Positions 1 to 7,919 of a stretch of 64,000 nt of DNA are shown piece after piece. Under the pieces are notes generated by a model that saw nothing but the letters and a program-made list of their open reading frames with translations, searched no databases and was not told the origin of the DNA. This DNA comes from an uncultured beta proteobacterium (GTDB lineage Bacteria; Pseudomonadota; Gammaproteobacteria; Burkholderiales; Burkholderiaceae_C), in NCBI GenBank assembly GCA_903828235.1, contig CAIKLM010000082.1, positions 1 to 64,000 of the forward strand, written 5' to 3'. Within the stretch, counting starts at the first letter, position 1. Each line of letters starts with the position of its first letter. A program made the translations under genes and the position numbers.

Positions 1-458
1 CGCCCGCGCCGCCCGTGGCCGTTGCGCCGCCGCCGGCTCCTCGCGTCGCTCCGCCCCCGCCGCCCCCGCCGCCCCCGCCGCCGCCCGCTCCGGTGACGGA
101 GAAGGTGACCTTCGCGGCCGACTCGTTCTTCGCGACGGGTTCCTCGGTGCTCAACGCCGAGTCGCAGGCCAAGCTGGCCGACCTGGTCGACAAGACCAAG
201 GCGGTGAATCTCGAGGTCATCATCGCCGTGGGTCACACCGACATCACCGGCAGTGCGGCCCTGAACCAGCGTCTGTCGACCCAGCGCGCCGAGAGCGTCA
301 AGAAGTTCCTGGTCAGCAAGGGCGTCGAAGCCAACCGTGTCTACACGGAAGGCAAGGGCTCAGCCAACCCGGTCGCGGACAACAAGACCGCCGAGGGTCG
401 TGCCAAGAACCGCCGCGTGGAAGTGGAAGTGGTCGGCACCCGCACCCGCCGTCCCTGA
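1..458 (+). CDS. OmpA-family outer membrane protein, C-terminal part (5' truncated by window)
   Basis: The first complete codon is at base 3 and the gene begins before the window; about 151 residues are visible. A Pro/Ala-rich linker with an uninterrupted run of prolines leads into an OmpA-like peptidoglycan-binding domain. The domain has a VTFAADSFF strand, the GHTDITGS turn, the NQRLSTQRAESV helix and the closing NRRVEVEV strand. Family knowledge: this fold binds diaminopimelate of peptidoglycan through an Asp and an Arg, here in HTD and NRRVEVE, tethering the outer membrane to the wall. The missing N-terminus is probably a beta-barrel or lipoprotein anchor. The gene ends 42 bp before a strong terminator, so it is the last of its transcript. 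Confidence 0.9.
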   Translation, partial: PAPPVAVAPPPAPRVAPPPPPPPPPPPPAPVTEKVTFAADSFFATGSSVLNAESQAKLADLVDKTKAVNLEVIIAVGHTDITGSAALNQRLSTQRAESVKKFLVSKGVEANRVYTEGKGSANPVADNKTAEGRAKNRRVEVEVVGTRTRRP

Positions 459-500
459 TCGCCAGACGTCCGGCCTCGACGCCGGGTCGCTGCGAACGGA

Positions 501-525
501 GCCCCGCCTCGGCGGGGCTTTTTCT
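501..525 (+). terminator. Rho-independent terminator after the OmpA-family gene
   Basis: A perfect 8-bp stem GCCCCGCC / GGCGGGGC with a 2-base apex (501-518) is followed by TTTTTCT. It lies between the OmpA-family stop (458) and ubiG, so ubiG needs its own promoter. Confidence 0.9.
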
Positions 526-566
526 TGCCCGCGCGTGACGCGGGTTGCGCCGTTACCATGCCCGCC

Positions 567-1268
567 ATGAACAACGTCGACGCCCAGGAACTGGCCAAGT
601 TCAGCGAACTCGCCCACCGCTGGTGGGACCCCGACAGCGAGTTCAGGCCGCTGCATCAGATCAACCCGCTGCGGCTGGAGTGGATCGACGAGCTGGCGTC
701 CCTGAAGGGCAAGCGCGTGCTCGACGTGGGTTGCGGCGGCGGCATCCTGGCCGAAGCCATGGCCCGGCGTGCCGCGCAGGTGACCGGCATCGACCTGGCG
801 GCCCGGCCTCTGGGGGTGGCGCGTTTGCATGCGCTGGAAGCCGGCGTCGAGAACCTCGAATACCGTGAGGTCGCCACCGAGGCGCTGGCGGCCGAGCAGC
901 CCGGGGCCTACGACGTGGTCACCTGCATGGAGATGCTCGAGCACGTGCCCGATCCTTCTGCCGTGGTGCGCGCTTGCGCGCAACTGGCGCGGCCGGGGGG
1001 GTGGGTCTTCTTCAGCACGCTCAATCGAAACCCGAAGTCCTTCCTGTTCGCCATCGTGGGCGCGGAGTACGTGCTGCGCCTGCTGCCGCGCGGCACCCAC
1101 GAGTACGCCAAGTTCATCCGGCCCAGCGAACTGGCCCGCTGGGCCCGCGAGGCGGGCCTGGCCACGCAGGCCAGTCGCGGCATGGAATACAACCCCCTGA
1201 CGCGGCGCTACTGGATGAGCGGCGACACCAGCGTCAACTACCTCATGGCCTGCCGCAAGCCGGGCTGA
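567..1268 (+). CDS. ubiG: Ubiquinone biosynthesis O-methyltransferase UbiG
   Basis: This 233-residue class I SAM-dependent methyltransferase performs both O-methylations of the ubiquinone ring. The N-terminus [15 protein letters not shown] is the UbiG signature. SAM motif I is VLDVGCGGG and is followed by VTGIDLA and the post-motif MEMLEHVP. I start at 567 (MNNVDAQEL) because a -10-like TACCAT (554-559) ends seven bases upstream, consistent with leaderless transcription. ATG 558 is in frame and would add three residues, but lies inside that hexamer. gph follows after 8 bp, as in many betaproteobacteria. Confidence 0.95.
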   Translation: MNNVDAQELAKFSELAHRWWDPDSEFRPLHQINPLRLEWIDELASLKGKRVLDVGCGGGILAEAMARRAAQVTGIDLAARPLGVARLHALEAGVENLEYREVATEALAAEQPGAYDVVTCMEMLEHVPDPSAVVRACAQLARPGGWVFFSTLNRNPKSFLFAIVGAEYVLRLLPRGTHEYAKFIRPSELARWAREAGLATQASRGMEYNPLTRRYWMSGDTSVNYLMACRKPG

Positions 1269-1276
1269 GCCACGCC

Positions 1277-1939
1277 GTGAAGCGCCCGGCTGCGCTGTTG
1301 TTCGACCTCGACGGCACGCTCGTCGACAGCGCGCCCGATCTCGGCGGCGCTGCCAACGACATGCTGCTGGCGCGCGGCCGCGAGCCCTTGCCGCTGGGCG
1401 CGCTGCGCCCGCACGGGGGCTCGGGCGCACGCGGCATGATCGGCGCCGCCTTCGGCCTGGCGCCGGGCGACGCTGGCTACGAGGCGCTGCGAGACGAGTT
1501 CCTGCGCGTCTACGAAGGACGCCTGCTGCGGCACACGGTGCTGTTCGACGAGGTCGACGCGCTGGTGGCCGGGCTGGCCGCCGTCGGCCTGCCTTTCGGC
1601 ATCGTCACCAACAAGGCCGTGCGGCTGGCGGCGCCGTTGGCCGATGGCCTGGGCCTGCGGCCGCCCGCGGCGGTGCTGATCGGCGGCGACAGCACGCCGC
1701 ACGCCAAGCCGCACCCGGCCCCGCTGTGGGCCGCCTGCGCCGCGCTGGGCGTTGCCGCGGCCGACTGCGTGTACGTCGGCGACGACCCGCGCGACATGCG
1801 CGCCGCGGCGGCGGCCGGCATGCCGGGCTGGGCGGCGGCCTGGGGCTACCTGGGCGTGGCCGAGCCGGTGCACGCCTGGGGCGCACAGGCCGTGATCGAA
1901 ACGCCGGCGGCGCTCTTGAAACGGCTCGCGCTGGCCTAA
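1277..1939 (+). CDS. gph: Phosphoglycolate phosphatase, HAD superfamily
   Basis: This 220-residue HAD hydrolase removes phosphate from 2-phosphoglycolate. The nucleophile motif FDLDGTLVDSA gives Asp10 and Asp12. Motif II is IVTNKA, motif III the Lys in AKPHPAP, and motif IV YVGDDPRD. The alpha-helical cap follows motif I and carries GSGARGMIGAAFG. The GTG start at 1277 lies 8 bp after ubiG, suggesting one transcript. Related phosphatases in this position can act on other phosphosugars, so the substrate is assigned from family and context. The TAA stop (1937-1939) forms part of a possible -10 box for the downstream tmRNA gene. Confidence 0.9.
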   Translation: MKRPAALLFDLDGTLVDSAPDLGGAANDMLLARGREPLPLGALRPHGGSGARGMIGAAFGLAPGDAGYEALRDEFLRVYEGRLLRHTVLFDEVDALVAGLAAVGLPFGIVTNKAVRLAAPLADGLGLRPPAAVLIGGDSTPHAKPHPAPLWAACAALGVAAADCVYVGDDPRDMRAAAAAGMPGWAAAWGYLGVAEPVHAWGAQAVIETPAALLKRLALA

Positions 1940-1942
1940 ACT
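1916..1942 (+). promoter_or_regulatory. Possible ssrA promoter overlapping the gph stop codon
   Basis: TTGAAA (1916-1921) and TAAACT (1937-1942) are separated by 15 bp, and the hexamer end lies 9 bp before the mature tmRNA 5' end. The spacing is shorter than the usual 16-18 bp, so this is tentative. Confidence 0.4.
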
Positions 1943-1951
1943 CGAGACTTC

Positions 1952-2326
1952 GGGTCCGACTTGGCTTCGACGTGGGTACGGAGTCGGCGCGGGGCATGCC
2001 GAGCACCAGTTCGCTCGTAAATCCACTGGAAACAAAGTAACTGCGAACGACGAACGTTTCGCCCTCGCCGCTTAAACACCGGTGAGCCTCGCAACAGTTG
2101 GCCGATGGGCTGGGTCTGACGGGTCACACCGAAGGGCTGCGAGGTCATTCACATCGGCTCGTCCCGCCATGAGTCATTCGCGGCGGGCCTAAACCTAAAT
2201 GACTCGGGGCCTCGGTAGCGTGCTGCTGCGCGACCGGAGCCCTCAAATCCAAATCAGACAGCTACGCATGTAGAACCGTCCGGTGATGGCTTGCGGACGG
2301 GGGTTCGATTCCCCCCGGATCCACCA
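1952..2326 (+). ncRNA. ssrA: Transfer-messenger RNA (tmRNA)
   Basis: This is a one-piece tmRNA of 375 nt. The 5' end GGGTCCG pairs with CGGATCC just before the 3' ACCA (7 bp, one G-U pair). The T-arm GGGGGTTCGATTCCCCC is at the 3' end. The tag reading frame runs from GCG (2043) to TAA (2073-2075) and encodes ANDERFALAA, with an ALAA end recognised by ClpXP/ClpAP-type proteases. The CCA end is encoded. tmRNA with SmpB rescues stalled ribosomes and tags the unfinished protein. A perfect terminator follows. Confidence 0.97.
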
Positions 2327-2331
2327 ACCCT

Positions 2332-2364
2332 TGGGCCCAGAGACTTCTCTGGGCCCATTTTTTT
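2332..2364 (+). terminator. Rho-independent terminator of ssrA
   Basis: A perfect 12-bp inverted repeat (TGGGCCCAGAGA, CT, TCTCTGGGCCCA; 2332-2357) is followed by seven T residues. It starts six bases after the tmRNA CCA end. Confidence 0.95.
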
Positions 2365-2535
2365 GCGTGCTGCCTGGTGTCCAGCGCGGCAGTGCCTGAC
2401 GGCGCAACCCGCATCAGGCGGGTTCGGTGTGCCCGAGGCGAACGCAGGCCCGCGCAGCGCGGCGTCTTGCGCTCCGGTGAAGCCGCCGTTCGCCAAGCGG
2501 CAATGGCGATCGGATGCCGGACGCGCCATGCTTTC

Positions 2536-2560
2536 GCACCGCACCGCACCGCACCGCACC
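2536..2560 (+). repeat. Pentanucleotide tandem repeat (GCACC)5
   Basis: Five perfect GCACC copies, followed by a degenerate GCACT, end 16 bp before the chosen start of the CitE-like gene. The array lies in its leader, or inside the coding sequence if the in-frame ATG at 2514 is used. A 5-bp unit changes frame when copies are gained or lost. Confidence 0.85.
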
Positions 2561-2576
2561 GCACTGCGCGCACGAC

Positions 2577-3389
2577 ATGCCCCCCCGTTCCTACCTGTTC
2601 GTTCCGGGCGATCGCCCCGATCGCATCGACAAGGCGTTGTGCTCCGGCGCCGATGCCGTGATCGTCGACCTGGAAGACGCCGTCGCGCCGCCGGACAAGG
2701 ATCGGGCGCGCGATGCGCTGGCGGCGTGGCTGGGCAGCGCCGCCGCCCGTGGGGTGATCGTGCGCGTGAACGCCGCGAACAAGGGCTGGTTCGCCGACGA
2801 CCTGCGGCTGTGCGCGCACCCGGCGGTCGTCGGCGTCGTCGTGCCCAAGGCCGAGGACGCCGAGGTCCTGGGCGCCGTGGCCGCGGTCGCCACGGGCAAG
2901 GCCGTGCTGCCGCTGATCGAGACCGCCGTCGGCTTCGAGGTGATGCGCGCGCTGGCCGGCGCGCCGGCCGTGCAGCGGCTGCTGTTCGGCTCGATTGACT
3001 TCCAGGCCGACCTGGGTATCGAGGGCGACGACGATGCGCTGCTCGCCTTCCGCTCGCGGTTTGTGCTGGTGTCGCGTCTGGCCGGGCTGACGGCGCCGGT
3101 GGATGGCGTGACCACCGCGCTGGGCGACGACGCGGCGGTCGAGCACGACACCGCGCGTGCGCGCCGGCTGGGATTCGGGGCGAAGCTGTGCATCCATCCG
3201 CGCCAGGTCGCGGTCGTCAACCGTGGCTTCCTGCCCGGCGCGGCCGAGATCGACTGGGCGCGGCGCGTGCTGGACGCTGCCGAGGCCGCAGGCGGCGCCG
3301 CCGTGGCCGTCGACGGGCGCATGGTGGACGCGCCCGTGCTGCTGCGCGCGCGGCGCGTGCTGGCGCTCGCCGCGCAGCCGGCCCTCTGA
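2577..3389 (+). CDS. CitE-like HpcH/HpaI aldolase family lyase
   Basis: This 270-residue protein has the citrate-lyase beta/malyl-CoA-lyase barrel. It opens with PRSYLFVPGDRPDRIDKAL, then VDLEDAV, the substrate Arg in VRVN, the acidic metal site near LIETAVGFEV and the LFGSIDFQADLGI strand. Such proteins cleave (3S)-malyl-CoA, citramalyl-CoA or similar 3-hydroxyacyl-CoA esters; stand-alone members are not citrate lyase subunits. I chose ATG 2577 because homologues begin right at PRSYLF. ATG 2514 would add 21 residues, mostly encoded by a GCACC repeat. No partner genes adjoin it: the next gene is convergent 43 bp away, so the exact substrate cannot be set. Confidence 0.8.
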   Translation: MPPRSYLFVPGDRPDRIDKALCSGADAVIVDLEDAVAPPDKDRARDALAAWLGSAAARGVIVRVNAANKGWFADDLRLCAHPAVVGVVVPKAEDAEVLGAVAAVATGKAVLPLIETAVGFEVMRALAGAPAVQRLLFGSIDFQADLGIEGDDDALLAFRSRFVLVSRLAGLTAPVDGVTTALGDDAAVEHDTARARRLGFGAKLCIHPRQVAVVNRGFLPGAAEIDWARRVLDAAEAAGGAAVAVDGRMVDAPVLLRARRVLALAAQPAL

Positions 3390-3432
3390 GCGCGAGCGAC
3401 GCGGGCAGCGGGGCCCGAGTCCGCGCGGGCTC

Positions 3433-4866
3433 CTAGCCGTGGAACTGCACGAGGGTCTTGGTGGTGCTGAGTTCCTCGAGCGCCAGCAGCCCCTTCTCGC
3501 GGCCGTGGCCGCTGCGCTTGGTGCCGCCGAAGGGCAGTTCGACGCCGCCGCCGGCGCCGTAGCAGTTCATGAACACCTGCCCGGCCCGCACGGCCTTGGC
3601 CACGCGCTGCAGGCGGCCGGCGTTCTCGGTCCACACGGCCGCGAGCAGGCCGTAGTCGGTGCCGTTGGCCAGGCGGATCGCGTCGGCCTCGTCGTCGAAC
3701 GGCAGGGCCGCCAGCACCGGGCCGAACACCTCTTCGCGCGCCAGCGCGGCGTCGCGCGGCACCGGGCCGAACAGCGTGGGCTTCACGTAGAAGCCGGTCC
3801 GCGGCGCGTCGGCTTCGATGCGGCCTTCGGCCAGCACCGGGATGCCGGCGGCCCGGGCCTCGTCGATGTAGCGCTGCACGCGGCGCTGCTGCGCGGGGTT
3901 CATCACGGGCCCGCAGTCCAGGTCCATCGCCGGCGTGCCCACGCGCACCCTCGCAAAGGCCTCGGCGACGAGGGACACGAAGCGGTCGTGGATCGAGCGC
4001 TGCACCAGCAGCCGGCTGCCGGCGGTGCAGGTCTGCCCGGCGTTCTGGACGATGGCGCGCACGATGATCGGCACCGCGCGCGCGGCGTCGACGTCGTCGA
4101 ACACGATCTGCGGGCTCTTGCCGCCGAGCTCGAGCACGCACTTCACGGCGTGGCGCGCCGCGGCCTGCTGCACCAGCGTGCCCACCTCGTTGCTGCCCGT
4201 GAAGGAGACGAAGTCGATGCCCGGGTGCGCGGCCAGCGCGGCGCCGGCCTCCTCGCCCAGGCCGGTGACGATGTTCAGCGCGCCCTCTGGCAGCCCGGCG
4301 GCGGTGGCGATCTCGGCGAAGCGCAACGCCGACAGGCTGGTGTCCTCGGCCGGCTTGAGCACCGCTGCGTTGCCCATGGCCAGCGCCGGCGCGACCGTGC
4401 GGCCGAGCATCTGCGCCGGGTAGTTCCACGGGATGATGTGCGCCGTCACGCCCAGCGGCTCGCGCAGCAGGCTCACCTGGTGCCCGGGGAGGAAGGGGAT
4501 GGTCTGGCCGTGCACCTTGTCGGCGGCCGCGCCGTAGAACTCGAAGTAGCGCGCCAGCACCCGGATGTCGTTGCGGGCGGTGCTCGTCGGCTTGCCGGTG
4601 TCCTGCGCCTCGATGCGCGCGAGCTCGTCCTCGTGCGCCAGCACCGCGTCGGCGATCCTGCCCAGGATGCGGCCGCGCTCGGTGGCGCCCAGGCGCCCCC
4701 AGGGCCCGTCGAGCGCAGCGCGCGCCGCGGCCACGGCCCGATCGACCTCGTGCGCGCCGCCGCGCGGAATCTGCTCGAAGGCCTCGCCGTCGGCCGGCGA
4801 CACCACGGGGATCGTGCGCCCGTCCTGCGCCGCCAGCCAGCGGCCACCGATGAACATCTGCTTCAT
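3433..4866 (-). CDS. NAD(P)-dependent aldehyde dehydrogenase
   Basis: This 477-residue ALDH oxidises an aldehyde to an acid. The signature residues are in place: Asn148 in IIPWNYP, Lys171 in LKPAED, the FTGSNEVG cofactor loop, Glu246 in LELGGKSP, and the catalytic Cys280 in AGQTCTAGS, with EEVFGP near the C-terminus. I start at 4866 (MKQMFIGGRW), where ALDHs typically begin; the upstream in-frame extension to 4968 runs through the intergenic region. The gene is divergent from a LysR regulator 122 bp away, with a TTGC-N7-GCAA palindrome between them, so it is probably that regulator's target. The substrate is unknown. Confidence 0.85.
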   Translation of the reverse strand: MKQMFIGGRWLAAQDGRTIPVVSPADGEAFEQIPRGGAHEVDRAVAAARAALDGPWGRLGATERGRILGRIADAVLAHEDELARIEAQDTGKPTSTARNDIRVLARYFEFYGAAADKVHGQTIPFLPGHQVSLLREPLGVTAHIIPWNYPAQMLGRTVAPALAMGNAAVLKPAEDTSLSALRFAEIATAAGLPEGALNIVTGLGEEAGAALAAHPGIDFVSFTGSNEVGTLVQQAAARHAVKCVLELGGKSPQIVFDDVDAARAVPIIVRAIVQNAGQTCTAGSRLLVQRSIHDRFVSLVAEAFARVRVGTPAMDLDCGPVMNPAQQRRVQRYIDEARAAGIPVLAEGRIEADAPRTGFYVKPTLFGPVPRDAALAREEVFGPVLAALPFDDEADAIRLANGTDYGLLAAVWTENAGRLQRVAKAVRAGQVFMNCYGAGGGVELPFGGTKRSGHGREKGLLALEELSTTKTLVQFHG

Positions 4867-4950
4867 GCTGCGCCCTCGGGCGTGGGAGTTCGGATCGCCG
4901 CGACTGTAGGCAGCGGCCGGTGGCGGCGGAATTGGAACTTCGGCAACGGC

Positions 4951-4971
4951 GCCTTGCCGGGAACGCAAGGC
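4951..4971. promoter_or_regulatory. Candidate LysR-type regulator binding site
   Basis: A perfect 7-bp inverted repeat GCCTTGC / GCAAGGC with a 7-base spacer contains the T-N11-A core (T4955, A4967) typical of LysR-type operators. It lies in the 122-bp divergent region, 17 bp before the LysR start codon. Confidence 0.55.
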
Positions 4972-4988
4972 GGCAGAATGGGGTGGCC

Positions 4989-5876
4989 ATGCTGCCGGAC
5001 ATCGACTCGCTCGCCCTCTTCGTGCGCGCCGCCGAGATGGGCAATCTCACGCGCGCGGCCGAGGCCTCGCACATCACGGTGCCGGCCGCCAGCCGCCGGC
5101 TGGCGCTGCTGGAGCACCAGTTCAAGGCCACGCTGTTCGAGCGCCACTCGCGCGGCCTGCAGCTCACGCCGGCGGGCGAGCACCTGCTGGCGATGGCGCG
5201 CGAGATCATCGCCGGCGTCCACCACCTGCGGGCCGAGATGGGCAACTACGCCAGCGGCCGCCACGCCGTGCTGCGCGTGCACGGCAACACCTCGGCGATG
5301 ACGCAGTTCCTGCCCGCCGACGTGGCCGAGTTCCAGGCCGGGCACGACGACCTGCGCATCCTGCTGGAAGAGTGCTGGAGCGACGAGGCCGTGCGCCGCG
5401 TGAAGGCCGGCGCGGCGGACCTGGGCGTCGTGGTCGAGGGCTGCGACCTGGGCGGGCTCTGGCACCGCCCGTACCGCAGCGACCAGCTGGCCGCCGTGAT
5501 CCGCGACGACGATCCCATCCAGGGCGATACGCTGCCCTTCCAGGCGCTGCTCGAGCGCGACCTGGTCGGGCTCGAGGGCGGCAGCACGCTCACCCGCCTG
5601 CTGGCCGAACAGGCGGTGCGGCACGAGCGGCCCATGGCCCTGCGCGTGCAGGTGCGCAGCTTCGAGGCGGTGTGCCGCGCCGTCGAGGCCGGCCTCGGGG
5701 TGGGCGTGCTGCCGCTGGCCGCGGCGCGCGGCTTTGCGCCGGCCATGGGCCTGCGCGCGCTGCCGCTGCAGGACGCCTGGGCCCTGCGCCGCATGGTGCT
5801 GTGCACGCGCGAGGCGCCGCGCGACGGCTCGCCGCTTCAGGCGCTGGTGCGCCACCTCGAGGTCGCCGGCGCCTGA
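4989..5876 (+). CDS. LysR-family transcriptional regulator
   Basis: This 295-residue protein has an N-terminal winged helix-turn-helix (DSLALFVRAAEMGNLTRAAE, then VPAASRRLALLE and LFERHSRGLQLTPAGEHLL). A periplasmic-binding-like effector domain follows from about residue 90. It is transcribed away from the aldehyde dehydrogenase, the classic arrangement in which the regulator autoregulates and activates its neighbour. ATG 4989 is used because the HTH begins directly after it; the longer in-frame extension to 4920 is intergenic. The effector is unknown, although an aldehyde or its precursor would fit the context. Confidence 0.85.
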   Translation: MLPDIDSLALFVRAAEMGNLTRAAEASHITVPAASRRLALLEHQFKATLFERHSRGLQLTPAGEHLLAMAREIIAGVHHLRAEMGNYASGRHAVLRVHGNTSAMTQFLPADVAEFQAGHDDLRILLEECWSDEAVRRVKAGAADLGVVVEGCDLGGLWHRPYRSDQLAAVIRDDDPIQGDTLPFQALLERDLVGLEGGSTLTRLLAEQAVRHERPMALRVQVRSFEAVCRAVEAGLGVGVLPLAAARGFAPAMGLRALPLQDAWALRRMVLCTREAPRDGSPLQALVRHLEVAGA

Positions 5877-5895
5877 GCCACGCCCGCCCTGCGGC

Positions 5896-6516
5896 TCAGG
5901 CCGGGATGTAGGGCCGGGTGCGGTCGAAGGCCGGCAGCGCGTTGCAGGCCTCGGCCAGCGCCTTCAGGCGCGGCGTGGCGGGCAGCCAGGGCTGGTCGGC
6001 GAAGCGCAGCTGCTGGTAGTCGTGCAGCGTGACCGCGGTGATCGCGTCCAGCGCCGGCGAGCCCGTGCGGCCGATGGCGTCGGCCTGCGCCTCCAGGCGC
6101 TGCATGCCCTCGATCATCGAGCGGCGGCGGCGCAGCCCCACCGGCGTCTCGTCGAACAGCACCGGCGCGGTGACCTTGCGCGTGATGATCGTGATGACGG
6201 CGGCCTCGATGGCACCCATCGCGATGCCGCTGCGCGACAGCACGCCGGCCGCATCCGACGCCGGGCCGAACAGGCCGGCCCCACCGGGCGCGGGCCGCGT
6301 GGCCTCGAGCCACTGCACGATCAGCAAGGCCTCGGTGAGCGCGGTGCCGTCGTCCAGCACCAGCGTGGGTACGCGCGTGGCTGCGTTGGCGGCGCGCAGG
6401 CGGGGGTCGTCGGCCCAGGGGTCGACCGGCGTCGGCTCGACGTCGATGCCCTTCAGGAGCAGGGCCGTCCGCGCGATGCGGACGAAGGGCGAGGTGGTGT
6501 TGGCCAGCAGCTGCAT
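5896..6516 (-). CDS. Glutathione S-transferase family protein (206 aa)
   Basis: The N-terminal thioredoxin-like domain starts MQLLANTTSPFVRIARTAL, with the cis-Pro motif RVPTLVLDDG and the glutathione-gamma-glutamyl contact region LTEALLIVQWLE. An all-helical GST domain fills residues 90-206. Known members conjugate glutathione to electrophiles, isomerise substrates or cleave thioethers; the sequence does not decide which. It is the last of four reverse-strand genes (SDR, GST, ester cyclase, GST) with 15-24 bp gaps, so it is probably co-transcribed and serves the same pathway. It ends 20 bp from the convergent LysR gene, with no clear terminator between them. Confidence 0.85.
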   Translation of the reverse strand: MQLLANTTSPFVRIARTALLLKGIDVEPTPVDPWADDPRLRAANAATRVPTLVLDDGTALTEALLIVQWLEATRPAPGGAGLFGPASDAAGVLSRSGIAMGAIEAAVITIITRKVTAPVLFDETPVGLRRRRSMIEGMQRLEAQADAIGRTGSPALDAITAVTLHDYQQLRFADQPWLPATPRLKALAEACNALPAFDRTRPYIPA

Positions 6517-6539
6517 GGCGCCGTCTCCTGTGCCGGGCT

Positions 6540-6956
6540 TCAGTGGATCGCGCCCAGCTGCTTCAGCATGCCCAGGTTGTCCAGCAGCGCCCAGTGCTCG
6601 ACGAGCACGCCGTCGCGGATCTGGAACAGGTCGAGCACGCCGATGTCGATGCGGCGCCCCGTGGCGGCCATGTCGCCGAACGGCCCGGTGTGGGTGGCCT
6701 GCACGCGCAGCCGCACCAGCACCTTCTCACCCTCGGCGACGAAGTCCAGCAGCGGCAGTTCCATGTCGGGGAAGGCCGGCATCAGCGCATCGTGCAGCTG
6801 GGCCACGCCCTCGGGGCCGCGCACCTCGAAGGGCAGGCCGGGGTCGTGGCGCACGAAGTCCGGCGCGATGTGCGCGGCCATCCAGTCGGTGTCGCGGGCG
6901 AGGAAGGCCTTGAAGTAGTCGCGGCAGATCTGCTTGTTGAGTTCCTGGACGCTCAT
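6540..6956 (-). CDS. SnoaL-like ester cyclase family protein
   Basis: This 138-residue single-domain alpha+beta barrel protein has the hallmarks of the SnoaL/ester cyclase branch of the NTF2-like fold. Its N-terminal helix is NKQICRDYFKAFLARDTDWM, followed by APDFVRHDP, VAQLHDALMPAFPDM and a C-terminal strand with DLFQIRDGVLVEHW. Family members catalyse aldol-type cyclisation or other acid-base reactions, and many are small hydrolases or dehydratases of unknown substrate. It lies 23 bp from the downstream GST and 24 bp from the upstream GST in the SDR-GST-cyclase-GST run. His and Asp residues in FVRHDP are plausible active-site residues. Confidence 0.75.
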   Translation of the reverse strand: MSVQELNKQICRDYFKAFLARDTDWMAAHIAPDFVRHDPGLPFEVRGPEGVAQLHDALMPAFPDMELPLLDFVAEGEKVLVRLRVQATHTGPFGDMAATGRRIDIGVLDLFQIRDGVLVEHWALLDNLGMLKQLGAIH

Positions 6957-6980
6957 GATGGGTCTCCTGGGGTTGTGGGT

Positions 6981-7904
6981 TCAGGCCGCGACGACGTCGA
7001 AGCCCAGGCGCGGGAAGTGCAGGTGCAGGTCGCCGGCGCTGGCGTCCCTGCGGTGGATCACGACCTCGCGGTCGCTGGCCGCCACCAGAGTGCCGCTGAC
7101 CGGCACGCGGGCGTTGTCGTCGGGCGTCACGGTCACCGGGCAGCCCGCCTTCAGGCCGCCGGGGTCGCCGTCGGGGTCGAGGTGCGTCACCGCGGCCGGC
7201 GTGGCCTGGCGAGCCACCTCGAAGGCCTGCTCGGCCGTCATCGCCACGGGCCGGCCGTGGCCGAAGGCGGCGATGCGGTCGTACCAGGGCACCAGCGGGG
7301 CCAGGCCGAGCAGCGCGTCGACGTCCGGCGGGCAGTTCTTGCGCAGCAGGAAGATCGTCTGCCAGCAGGCCAGGTCGGCCGCGCTCGGGGCGTCGCCGAA
7401 CAGGAAGGGCCGCGCCGCCAGGGCCTGCTTCAGCCAGGCGAGCTGCGCGCGCACGAACTGCAGGTGCTGCTCGAACTGCGGTGCCATCGCGTCCTTGCTG
7501 ATGTCGATCATCAGGTAGCCCTCCTTGCGGTCCTTGATGAACTCCGGCGGGATGTGCTCGCCGATGTAGTGCACCAGCACGCCGATGGTCGGGATCCACA
7601 TCTGGCGCTCCCACGCGAAGCCCAGCCCCTGCGCAACGCCCTCGCTGCCGGTCGGAACCAGCGTCGGGCCCGGGTGCAACCGGTCCAGAGCCGGCAGGAT
7701 GATGTGGGTGTCGCAGTAGATGTCGGCGCCCACCTGCAGTACCGGCGCCCGCCGGTAGCCGCCGGTCAGCGGGGTCAGCAGCGGGCGCGGCGGCAGGCCG
7801 GCGATCTCGACGGAGCCGTAGGCCAGGCCCTTGTATCCCAGTGCGGTGCGCACCTTCTCGCTGAAGGTCGAGAAGGGGTAGTGGTGCAGGATCGGTTCGC
7901 TCAT
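6981..7904 (-). CDS. Glutathione S-transferase family protein with C-terminal extension (307 aa)
   Basis: Residues 1-80 form a GST thioredoxin-like domain (LHHYPFSTFSEKVRTALGYKGL, RRAPVLQVGADIYCDTHIIL), followed by the helical GST domain with FLFGDAPSAADLACW. At 307 residues it is about 100 longer than an ordinary GST. The last 85 or so residues, after the helical domain, are rich in beta-forming and hydroxyl residues (GCPVTVTPDDNARVPVSG, REVVIHRRD) and look like a separate small beta domain. The start at 7904 gives the standard N-terminus, and the gene lies 15 bp after the SDR stop. Probably the main glutathione-using enzyme of the cluster; its reaction is unknown. Confidence 0.8.
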   Translation of the reverse strand: MSEPILHHYPFSTFSEKVRTALGYKGLAYGSVEIAGLPPRPLLTPLTGGYRRAPVLQVGADIYCDTHIILPALDRLHPGPTLVPTGSEGVAQGLGFAWERQMWIPTIGVLVHYIGEHIPPEFIKDRKEGYLMIDISKDAMAPQFEQHLQFVRAQLAWLKQALAARPFLFGDAPSAADLACWQTIFLLRKNCPPDVDALLGLAPLVPWYDRIAAFGHGRPVAMTAEQAFEVARQATPAAVTHLDPDGDPGGLKAGCPVTVTPDDNARVPVSGTLVAASDREVVIHRRDASAGDLHLHFPRLGFDVVAA

Positions 7905-7919
7905 CGCTGTCTCCTCGGT

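Noticed and set aside
2290-2326. A separate tRNA gene before CCA
   Set aside because: The T-arm and acceptor belong to the tmRNA: the 5' acceptor strand is at 1952-1958 and the tag frame lies between.
2536-2560. CRISPR-like repeat
   Set aside because: Perfect 5-bp units without spacers; this is a simple sequence repeat.
2591-5245. An 884-codon reverse frame across the CitE, dehydrogenase and LysR region
   Set aside because: Translation is Arg/Ala-rich without motifs, and it is antisense to or out of frame with three recognisable genes.
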